A stretch of DNA of 8,610 nt from positions 1 to 8,610 of the forward strand of contig CAYNDB010000106.1 in the NCBI GenBank assembly GCA_964395915.1, in the 5' to 3' direction. Under the pieces are notes generated by a model. The model did not search any database, had not been told where the DNA came from, and saw nothing but the letters and a program-made list of their open reading frames with translations. Below, one piece after another: positions 1 through 5,406 of this stretch. The position numbers and the translations under genes are program-made. Every line of letters begins with the position of its first letter. The stretch's first letter is position 1. This stretch comes from CAYNDB01 sp964395915 (GTDB lineage Bacteria; Nitrospinota_A; UBA7883; JAJRTC01).

Positions 1-177
1 ATACTGTATGAAACAACGGGGCAGACTTCGAAGGCGAAGCTTGCCTGGCTCAAGCTAAAAGAGGCCACTCATGATAAAATATATGTTGAGAGGGCCGAGC
101 GACATTTATATGATCTATTGCATAAGGCCAACAAGAAGAATCCGCCGAAAAATGTGAAGATCGGCGGCAAGGAGTAA
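1..177 (+). CDS. C-terminal end of an unidentified protein (5'-truncated)
   Basis: The first frame is open from base 1 to a TAA at 175-177, giving a 58-residue C-terminal fragment that begins outside the window. It is rich in Lys and Glu, looks helical (…AWLKLKEATHDK…), and ends in a basic tail (NKKNPPKNVKIGGKE). No family is recognisable from this piece. Its stop codon lies only 5 bases before the next ATG, and the ribosome-binding site of the next gene (AAGGAG, 169-174) is inside its last codons. The two genes are therefore probably in one operon and translationally coupled. It is called coding because of this spacing and the uninterrupted frame; the function is unknown. Confidence 0.6.
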   Translation: MLYETTGQTSKAKLAWLKLKEATHDKIYVERAERHLYDLLHKANKKNPPKNVKIGGKE

Positions 178-182
178 TTGTC

Positions 183-1097
183 ATGAAAATGCTCAGTTTA
201 AATCGATATGCGCTGATCCTTGCCACTTGTTTTATTATCGGCCCTTTTGCCGACATATCAAACGCCCGGACCAGGGTCTCCGATCTGGATAAATCTATTA
301 CAAGGTGTGAGAAGGTAATAACATATGCCACGGAAATATTTGAGAAGGGAAAAATAACAAAAGGAGAGCCGATCGCCGTAAAAATTACTCCCATGCTTAC
401 AATACGAATATCGAAGGAAAATTTCGAGAATGACATGGAAAAACTGTGGGCGATTTACTACAGACTTGTAGCGGAGCGAAAGGAACTTATGGCGGCGAAG
501 AAGCCGACTGCGGAAAAAGTTGTAAAGAAAGTCGTAAAGAAAAAAAGCAGGTTGGACGCCATGCGGGAAGAGGAAGAAAAAACTACCGCTTTTTCTCCAG
601 AGCCCAAAGGTAAAGCTCCTATAGAATATGACTTGTATCAAGACTATCAGACTTCCCGTCAGGAAAGAATATCTTCGGAAAACCAGGCGGCGGAAGCGGA
701 CATCAGGGCAGTGATATCTGAAAGACAGACTGTTCAACGAGAGGAGCGGCAAAGGTTGAGCCGCAAAGGCCAGCTCCAGGCGCAGGCTTCCATGTGGCAG
801 TCTGAGTTGGATAAACAAGCCTCCGGCTCGGCCAGAGTGGCGGCGGCATGGGACGAGGAACACAGCGTCGGCGGCTACGCCAGGAGATTTTTAGGCACAG
901 TAATTCAAACAACGGTTGGGTCGTTTACCGGAGGATTGTTTGGAACTGTCGGTTCCAATGCGGCCAACAAGGCCGTGAATCAATTGTTCCCGAATTATAG
1001 CAACAATCGCCCCTCATCCTCGTTCCAGCAGAACGCTGGTTCCGGGCCGACGGGTGGACAGTGGCAAGGTAGCGGATATGGAACGCCGAAATATTGA
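183..1097 (+). CDS. exported coiled-coil protein with glycine-zipper segment, function unknown
   Basis: 304 residues. The ATG at 183 follows AAGGAG (169-174) with 8 bases of spacing. Residues 1-29 look like a Sec signal peptide: a short basic start, a hydrophobic stretch (ALILATCFIIG), and probable cleavage after SNA. Residues about 30-100 form a mixed region. Residues about 105-122 are a Lys/Val-rich linker (KKVVKKKS). Residues about 150-215 are Glu/Arg/Gln-rich and should form a coiled coil. A glycine-rich apolar stretch follows at about 231-262, with a GxxxGxxxG zipper at Gly246, Gly250 and Gly254. The last 40 residues are low-complexity Ser/Asn/Gln/Gly. I do not recognise a named family. 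Glycine zippers pack helices in membranes and occur in several envelope lipoproteins, so a periplasmic protein that can associate with or insert into a membrane is a reasonable inference. It sits between the truncated upstream gene and the NPANKY repeat gene, all on the same strand. Confidence 0.75.
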   Translation: MKMLSLNRYALILATCFIIGPFADISNARTRVSDLDKSITRCEKVITYATEIFEKGKITKGEPIAVKITPMLTIRISKENFENDMEKLWAIYYRLVAERKELMAAKKPTAEKVVKKVVKKKSRLDAMREEEEKTTAFSPEPKGKAPIEYDLYQDYQTSRQERISSENQAAEADIRAVISERQTVQREERQRLSRKGQLQAQASMWQSELDKQASGSARVAAAWDEEHSVGGYARRFLGTVIQTTVGSFTGGLFGTVGSNAANKAVNQLFPNYSNNRPSSSFQQNAGSGPTGGQWQGSGYGTPKY

Positions 1098-1137
1098 CTC
1101 GAAAGGAAAATATTTACACAGCAAACAGGTTAAAAAA

Positions 1138-1664
1138 ATGAGAAAACGAAGCTATACAAATATAGGTTTATTCATGTTGAGTGGCGTTGTAGCGATAATT
1201 TTATTTATTGGTTTATCAAGCTCCATCGCGCTGGCTTCCGATGGCAAGTACTATGAATACGATAAAAACCCGTATAACCCCGCCAATAAATATGACCCAA
1301 AGAATCCGCTAAACCCCGCCAATAAATATGATAAGAACAATATGTATAATCCGGCCAATAAGTACGATTCAAAGAATCCGCTAAACCCCGCCAATAAATA
1401 TAATAAAGAAAACCCGTTTAATCCGGCTAATAAGTATGNNNNNNNNNNNNNNNNNNNNNNNNNNNNNNNNNNNNNNNNNNNNNNNNNNNNNNNNNNNNNN
1501 NNNNNNNNNNNNNNNNNNNNNNNNNNNNNNNNNNNNNNAACCCCGCCAATAAATATAATAAAGAAAACCCGTTTAATCCGGCTAATAAGTATGATCCAAA
1601 GAATCCGCTAAACCCCGCCAATAAATACAACTTAAACATGCCTTTAAAGCCAATTAAAAAATAA
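1138..1664 (+). CDS. exported tandem-repeat protein (12-residue NPANKY repeat), interrupted by assembly gap
   Basis: From ATG 1138 the protein has a basic start (MRKRSYTN), a hydrophobic stretch and a likely signal-peptidase site after SIALA. A short DGKYYEYDK lead-in comes next, then near-perfect 12-residue units NPANKY + D/N-x-K/E-N-x-x (NPANKYDPKNPL, NPANKYDKNNMY, NPANKYDSKNPL, NPANKYNKENPF). After the 100-N run the repeats resume and end in NLNMPLKPIKK with TAA at 1662-1664. The frame before the gap (1138 + 3n) and after it (1539 + 3n) differ by the 100-base spacer, so the N run hides a frame-preserving join; the gene itself need not be broken. The minimum protein, joining the 55-base overlap, is 123 residues. 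An earlier ATG at 1078, preceded by AAGG and overlapping the upstream gene, is possible, but 1138 gives the more typical signal peptide. No family is recognised. Asn/Pro/Tyr/Lys repeats of this kind suggest a secreted or surface structural protein (inference). Confidence 0.75.
1276..1628 (+). repeat. 36-bp in-frame tandem repeat array with 72-bp higher-order unit
   Basis: Units start at 1276, 1312, 1348, 1384 and 1420 (cut by the gap), then at 1539 and 1575, with a final partial unit at 1611. Each encodes NPANKY plus six variable residues. Two unit types alternate: one begins AATCCGGC and continues AATAAGTA, the other begins AACCCCGCC and continues AATAAATA. This makes a 72-base dimer visible in units 3-4 and again around the gap. 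Copy number cannot be read from this assembly. Confidence 0.9.
1439..1538. other. assembly gap (100 N placeholder)
   Basis: Exactly 100 N. The 55 bases before it (1384-1438) are identical to the 55 bases after it (1539-1593). The reading frame requires a true missing length of 2 modulo 3, and the repeat period requires 17 + 36n bases (or -55, meaning an overlap). One hundred fits neither, so the length is a placeholder. Confidence 0.95.
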
Positions 1665-1727
1665 TATATATTTGTTATTTCTCCACACTGGCGTATTTTG
1701 TCTCTTTATCTATCTGGAAACAGGAAA

Positions 1728-1779
1728 TGCGCCGCCAGTCACATCCGCCGGATATCAACGTCACGGCGCAGAGTTTTTT
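1728..1779 (+). terminator. possible rho-independent terminator after the repeat-protein gene
   Basis: A 7-bp stem TGCGCCG (1728-1734) / CGGCGCA (1764-1770) encloses a 29-base loop containing a small ATCC-GCC-GGAT hairpin (1743-1753). It is followed after 3 bases by T6 (1774-1779). It lies 64 bases after the stop of the repeat gene. The long loop makes it weaker than a textbook terminator. Confidence 0.4.
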
Positions 1780-1900
1780 ATACATAACGAGGGGTATATG
1801 TAATCACCCTTGTTTTCCAAAAAGGTCGCGCTTTGGCGGAGAAGAGCGCCAATATCCACGATCAATGGTCTCGATTTATTCGCAATGATAGGTCTGTCGC

Positions 1901-1929
1901 TTGACATAAGGCTTGATATCATGTATCTT
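1901..1929 (+). promoter_or_regulatory. sigma-70-type promoter of the MarR-pirin unit
   Basis: A perfect -35 TTGACA (1901-1906), a 17-base spacer, and a -10 of TATCTT (1924-1929; 4 of 6 consensus). The predicted start of transcription is near 1936, about 24 bases before the chosen start codon of the regulator. Spacer and -10 are covered by the palindromic operator copies. Confidence 0.6.
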
Positions 1930-1938
1930 GATATCAAG
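1912..1938. promoter_or_regulatory. paired palindromic operator, probable MarR autoregulation site
   Basis: A perfect 12-base palindrome CTTGATATCAAG (1927-1938) and a copy with one mismatch, CTTGATATCATG (1912-1923), are centred 15 bases apart. Both overlap the spacer and -10 of the promoter directly in front of the MarR gene. MarR-family dimers bind palindromes of this size and commonly repress their own operons; that this regulator binds here is inference. Confidence 0.65.
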
Positions 1939-1959
1939 TTTAAATAAAGGGCTATGACT

Positions 1960-2406
1960 ATGACCACTAAATTATCTGTTCACGGAGTGTACATATGGAT
2001 GTCTCTATGGAAAACGACCCGGGCTGTGGAAGAGAACGCCTTGCGCCATATCGAGTCGTTAGGGTTATGTATTTCCGATTTTGCTGTTTGCGAATGTCTG
2101 CTTCATAAAGGCCCGTTACCGGTAAATGAAATAGGCGGAGCGGTGTTGTTGACAAGTGGATCCATTACCACCGCTGTCGACAGGCTTGAGGAAAAAAAGT
2201 TTGTGATACGTAAAAATCATAAAACAGACAGACGGGTGCGTGTTGTTCATTTGACCGCCGCCGGTAAAAAAATGATAAGCCGGGCTTTTACAGAACATAA
2301 AAAAGCGATGGAACAAGTGATGCGCTCCATCCCGTCCGATGAGCGGAGAAAACTTATGGATATTTTGAAAAAGATTCGCAAAGGCGCGAAAGACAATCTT
2401 AAATGA
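1960..2406 (+). CDS. MarR-family winged-helix transcriptional regulator
   Basis: 148 residues from ATG 1960 (150 from ATG 1954). AAAGGG (1946-1951) is only 2 bases from the first ATG but 8 from the second, so 1960 is preferred. Counting from 1954, the DNA-binding winged helix spans about residues 53-105. The helix-turn-helix is LPVNEIGGAV then TSGSITTAVDRLEEK (recognition helix). The wing is NHKTDRRVRVVHLT, with the conserved D-R-R at 92-94, and is followed by the family's T-x-x-G-K. Flanking N- and C-terminal helices would form the dimer interface. Three cysteines (39, 46, 48) lie in and near the helix before the winged helix, where the family usually has aliphatic residues. The regulator probably represses itself and the downstream pirin, 48 bases away, through the CTTGATATCAAG sites and is released by a small molecule or oxidation. 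The actual ligand cannot be told from sequence. Confidence 0.92.
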   Translation: MTTKLSVHGVYIWMSLWKTTRAVEENALRHIESLGLCISDFAVCECLLHKGPLPVNEIGGAVLLTSGSITTAVDRLEEKKFVIRKNHKTDRRVRVVHLTAAGKKMISRAFTEHKKAMEQVMRSIPSDERRKLMDILKKIRKGAKDNLK

Positions 2407-2454
2407 GCTAAATAAATTTATTTTAACTTTAAGTTTGAAATCGGGAGCTTTATC

Positions 2455-3300
2455 ATGAGTAAAAAATTACGGAAAATTAAAATAACAGTAAAAGGAAGAA
2501 ATACCAGCGATGGAGCCGGAGTCCGTTTGCGCAGAATGATAGGTACAGCGGAACTGGACAACCTCAATCCTTTTCTTTTATTGGACGAGTTTAAGTCCGA
2601 CAATAAAGATGATTATATAGCGGGCTTTCCCACTCATCCACATAGAGGGTTTGAAACAGTAACGTATATGCTCGCCGGGGTAATGAAACATGGAGACAGC
2701 ACGGGAGCGTCCGGAATATTAAAGCCTGGCGGCGCGCAATGGATGACCGCGGGGCGTGGCATACTTCACTCTGAAATGCCTCAACAGGAAGACGGTCTTC
2801 TTTGGGGTTTTCAGCTTTGGGTAAATCTTCCGGCGAAAAGCAAGATGCGGGAGCCGCGATATCAGGATATAGAGCCTCAACAGATTCCCGAAGTGACGAC
2901 GCAGAGCGGGGCAAAAGTGCGGGTGGTGGCCGGGATAGTAGATGAAACAGAAGGGCCGGCGCTCGATATTGAAACTAATCCTTTATATATCGACGTGACG
3001 CTTGCCCCCAGCTCCTCGTTCACGCAAAATATTGATCCTGAGCATGTGGCGTTTGCCTACGTTTTCGACGGAGCCGTTGTGATTGACGGACAGGTTGTTG
3101 AAGCCGGGAATCTTGCGGTTTTTGATAAAGGAGACTTTGTTAGAATATCAGCCGGAGAAATAAGCGGCCGATTTCTGCTGCTCTCCGCGATGGCGCTGGA
3201 TGAGCCTGTCGTAAGGTACGGTCCTTTTGTGATGAGCACACAGCAGGAGCTTGAGACCGCTTTTGAAGATTACAGAAATGGAAAGATCGGAGCGGTTTGA
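2455..3300 (+). CDS. pirin family protein (bicupin)
   Basis: 281 residues, the usual pirin length. ATG 2455 is preceded by GGGAG (2443-2447) with 7 bases of spacing. The N-terminal cupin carries the family signature HPHRGFETVTYML and, further on, TAGRGILHSE. The metal ligands expected from characterised pirins are all present: His61, His63, His105 and Glu107. The C-terminal half (about 150-281) is the second cupin (NPLYIDVTLAPS…, FDGAVVIDGQ…). Pirins are cytoplasmic Fe-binding proteins. Several bacterial members show quercetin 2,3-dioxygenase activity and others interact with regulators or metabolic enzymes, so the substrate here is open. It lies 48 bases after the MarR gene on the same strand, and I see no promoter or terminator between them; this suggests co-transcription and control by that regulator. 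Confidence 0.95.
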   Translation: MSKKLRKIKITVKGRNTSDGAGVRLRRMIGTAELDNLNPFLLLDEFKSDNKDDYIAGFPTHPHRGFETVTYMLAGVMKHGDSTGASGILKPGGAQWMTAGRGILHSEMPQQEDGLLWGFQLWVNLPAKSKMREPRYQDIEPQQIPEVTTQSGAKVRVVAGIVDETEGPALDIETNPLYIDVTLAPSSSFTQNIDPEHVAFAYVFDGAVVIDGQVVEAGNLAVFDKGDFVRISAGEISGRFLLLSAMALDEPVVRYGPFVMSTQQELETAFEDYRNGKIGAV

Positions 3301-3350
3301 ACTACGCTCAATATATACTTAATTATTTACATAACTAAAAGGCAGGCCGA

Positions 3351-4079
3351 ATGGGTAAATTACACTGGCAGTTTTATTTTGGATTCTTTTTAATAGCGTT
3401 GTCTGGCGCGCTGTATTCCGTTCATTTTGCGCTGTTTAAAGACCTTCATCATATTTTGATATATCTTGTGGGGGATATTGCGTTTGTCCCTATCGAAGTC
3501 CTTCTGGTGACACTGGTAATCCATAAATTGATAGATTATAAAGAAAAGAAGGCAACTCATGAAAAATTGAATATGGTCATAGGCGTCTTTTTCAGCGAAA
3601 TCGGTATGGAGTTGCTAAAGAATATTTTAGCTCTCGACAAAAACCGGGATCAGATTAAAGAGGATATGATCGTTGGAAAGAATTGGGACGAAAAAAAGAT
3701 TAAAATCGCTAACGCAAAAATCGAGAAATACGACTCTAAAATCGTGGCCGATCATAGTAGTCTGGAAATTTTGGAGCGTCTCCTTCATTCAAAGAGAGAT
3801 TTTCTGATAAAGCTGCTTGAAAATCCGGCTTTGCTGGAGCATGACAGGTTTACAGATCTTCTTCGCGCCATTTTCCATCTGGAAGACGAGCTGGTGATAC
3901 GGATCGACATTAATAAAATTTCCGACCAGGAAAAGGCGCACATAGAAACCGATATCAAAAGGGCCTACAAACCTCTGGTTCTTGAATGGGTAAATTATTT
4001 GAAATATCTGAAAAATAGGCATCCCCATTATTTTTTGTTCGCGGTAGAGGTAAACCCGTTCAAAAAGATGGTGGCTTAA
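3351..4079 (+). CDS. two-helix membrane protein with cytoplasmic helical domain, function unknown
   Basis: 242 residues, starting at ATG 3351 with a weak AGGCAGG upstream. Two hydrophobic segments sit close together at the N-terminus, about residues 8-27 (YFGFFLIALSGALYSVHFAL) and 35-58 (ILIYLVGDIAFVPIEVLLVTLVIH), separated by a short DLHH-containing turn. The remaining 180 residues are charged and mainly helical, with a Lys-rich stretch at about 100-130 (KKIKIANAKIEKYDSK) and a helical region ending in a NRHPHYFLFAVEVNPF tail. The likely topology is two transmembrane helices with a large cytoplasmic domain. I do not recognise a characterised family; the protein looks like a conserved membrane protein of unknown function. 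It starts 50 bases after the pirin stop and could be read through from that operon, but nothing ties it functionally to pirin. It converges with the next gene. Confidence 0.8.
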   Translation: MGKLHWQFYFGFFLIALSGALYSVHFALFKDLHHILIYLVGDIAFVPIEVLLVTLVIHKLIDYKEKKATHEKLNMVIGVFFSEIGMELLKNILALDKNRDQIKEDMIVGKNWDEKKIKIANAKIEKYDSKIVADHSSLEILERLLHSKRDFLIKLLENPALLEHDRFTDLLRAIFHLEDELVIRIDINKISDQEKAHIETDIKRAYKPLVLEWVNYLKYLKNRHPHYFLFAVEVNPFKKMVA

Positions 4080-4085
4080 GGTCGC

Positions 4086-4116
4086 CCTGTGCGTTGATTC
4101 ACTTTCAACGCATAGG
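4086..4116. terminator. hairpin between convergent genes, possible weak bidirectional terminator
   Basis: A 12-bp stem CCTGTGCGTTGA (4086-4097) / TCAACGCATAGG (4105-4116), with one G-U pair and a 7-base loop, lies between two convergent genes whose stops are at 4079 and 4132. Neither strand has a T tract next to the stem, so this is not a classical intrinsic terminator. Confidence 0.4.
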
Positions 4117-4131
4117 CGCGCCAGTATTTAT

Positions 4132-5160
4132 CTACAGTTCGCCCTCAACATTTTCCTTAATAAACTGCTGATAGTCCTCGGCGCTCACAATATGCGTTCC
4201 GTCACAGTTGAACTGCATGCGGATCGCATCATGCATCATGCTGATAATAAAATTACGCAAATAAAAATCGGGGATATTTCTCAGATCAATAAGTTTTTCC
4301 AATACACCTGAAATATCTCCTTTGGAAGCAGGGCGCCAATTGTCGTGTGATTGGGCAAGCCCATGCTTCCAGCGCTCTGGCAACTTGGCAAAGTTTGGGC
4401 CTTTGGAAATAAACTGATATAAGCTTGCGATCATTTCAGATTTTTCCTCATAAGAGATTTTCGGAAAATGTCTGTCGATATAAGCTTTATCAGTAAATTT
4501 ATTGGCTGTATGGATTTCTTCAACAAAAGGGTCAAACACCGAGCTGGTTCTGATTTCACCGTTGTTAAGCCCGATGAAAATCTGGTAAACACACCGATCA
4601 AATAACAGCTCTTCAAACCTGGGAGCCAACTGGACCAGAATATTGTCGACAACACTTTCGTACCGTTCTCTGGTAAAGGCCGACTGTCGCATTGAAGGGT
4701 CGCCTTTAATGGTGACATGCAATCTTTTGGATTGGATACCGGTAGTGTTTATAAGCTTTTCTCTTAGAAAAAGCTCCTCATCCCTTTGCTCCAATATTTT
4801 TTTGACCTTGTCGGCGAGGACAGGTTGAGAAGTTGAACATTCAATAAATTTCTCTTTATCAATTCCAAGCAATGTAGAATCTTCCACCGCCACCACAGAA
4901 GCGGAGCGATTCCCTCCATTGAACATCGCCATCTCTCCAAAGTAGTCACCCATTCCCAAAGCGCAAATTTCCTCTTCCCTGCCGCTTTTATCGATGCGCA
5001 CAGAGACTTTGCCTGATTGAATCACATACAATAAATCCGCCTTGTCACCAGCGGAAAAGATGGTTTCATTACTTTTATATTTTTTGATTACAGCGCAAGA
5101 CTTTATCTCTTCAAATTCCGCATTAGACATATCCTTGAATATTGCTGATGAATCAGACAT
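4132..5160 (-). CDS. cyclic-nucleotide-binding-domain protein with unrecognised C-terminal domain
   Basis: 342 residues. The ATG (5158-5160) follows AGGAA on the minus strand with 9 bases of spacing. Residues about 1-120 form a cNMP-binding beta-roll of the CRP/PKA type: KSNETIFSAGDKADLLYVIQ, then IDKSGREEEICALGMGDYFG. The phosphate-binding cassette runs from about 71 to 89, with FGE at 74-76 and NRSAS including Arg85, the residue that normally contacts the cyclic phosphate. Binding of cAMP or cGMP is therefore plausible. There is no helix-turn-helix after it, so this is not a CRP-type transcription factor. A helical linker (KILEQRDEELFLREK) leads into about 200 residues (about 145-342) that match nothing I recognise, rich in aromatic and acidic positions (RHFPKISYEEKSEMIASLYQ; MMHDAIRMQFNCDG). 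No transmembrane segment or signal peptide is seen, so it is probably cytoplasmic. It is divergent from the dehydratase gene and appears to stand alone. Confidence 0.88.
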   Translation of the reverse strand: MSDSSAIFKDMSNAEFEEIKSCAVIKKYKSNETIFSAGDKADLLYVIQSGKVSVRIDKSGREEEICALGMGDYFGEMAMFNGGNRSASVVAVEDSTLLGIDKEKFIECSTSQPVLADKVKKILEQRDEELFLREKLINTTGIQSKRLHVTIKGDPSMRQSAFTRERYESVVDNILVQLAPRFEELLFDRCVYQIFIGLNNGEIRTSSVFDPFVEEIHTANKFTDKAYIDRHFPKISYEEKSEMIASLYQFISKGPNFAKLPERWKHGLAQSHDNWRPASKGDISGVLEKLIDLRNIPDFYLRNFIISMMHDAIRMQFNCDGTHIVSAEDYQQFIKENVEGEL

Positions 5161-5218
5161 TCCGATAATTTCCTATTCGAAGGTATATTGATGAAGCTTC
5201 CCCACAGTCGTGTAAAAT

Positions 5219-5247
5219 AATATCAACTCTTGTAGAAAATTTGTCAA
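5219..5247 (-). promoter_or_regulatory. possible sigma-70-type promoter of the cyclic-nucleotide-binding gene
   Basis: On the minus strand a perfect TTGACA (5247-5242) is followed by a 17-base spacer and GATATT (5224-5219; 4 of 6). TATTAT overlaps it with a 19-base spacer. Transcription would start near 5212, about 50 bases before the ATG. Confidence 0.45.
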
Positions 5248-5356
5248 CATATCGTCTCATATTTTATTTGACCTTTTACGAAAATAGAATGGCATGATAC
5301 ACTTCAAAATCAACAGGCCATTGATATCGTGAGCTTGATTTGATTTTTAACCGTTT

Positions 5357-5392
5357 GCGTCATTCAAGACGCCATGCCTGAAAAACAGGTAT
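5357..5392 (+). promoter_or_regulatory. two tandem hairpins in the leader of the dehydratase gene
   Basis: Stem 1 is GCGTC (5357-5361) / GACGC (5368-5372) with a 6-base loop. Stem 2 is ATGCCTG (5374-5380) / CAGGTAT (5386-5392) with loop AAAAA and one G-U pair. They are one base apart, so they could stack on each other. They end 3 bases before the ribosome-binding site (GGTGA, 5396-5400) of the gene starting at 5407. A role in translation is only a possibility. I found no convincing promoter in the rest of 5248-5406. Confidence 0.3.
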
Positions 5393-5406
5393 ATGGGTGA
5401 ATAGAA

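Noticed and set aside
1539..1611. Continuation of the frame from 1054 across the N run to a stop at 1611
   Set aside because: After the gap that frame reads non-repeat sequence (PPINIIKK…). The NPANKY repeat continues in another frame, so the 1611 stop is an artefact of the 100-N spacer.
1276..1628. CRISPR-like array
   Set aside because: Units are contiguous, in frame and without unique spacers; this is a coding tandem repeat.
5321..5328. TTGATATC before the dehydratase as a third MarR operator
   Set aside because: Only eight bases match and the palindrome is not completed (followed by GTG); chance is likely in AT-rich DNA.
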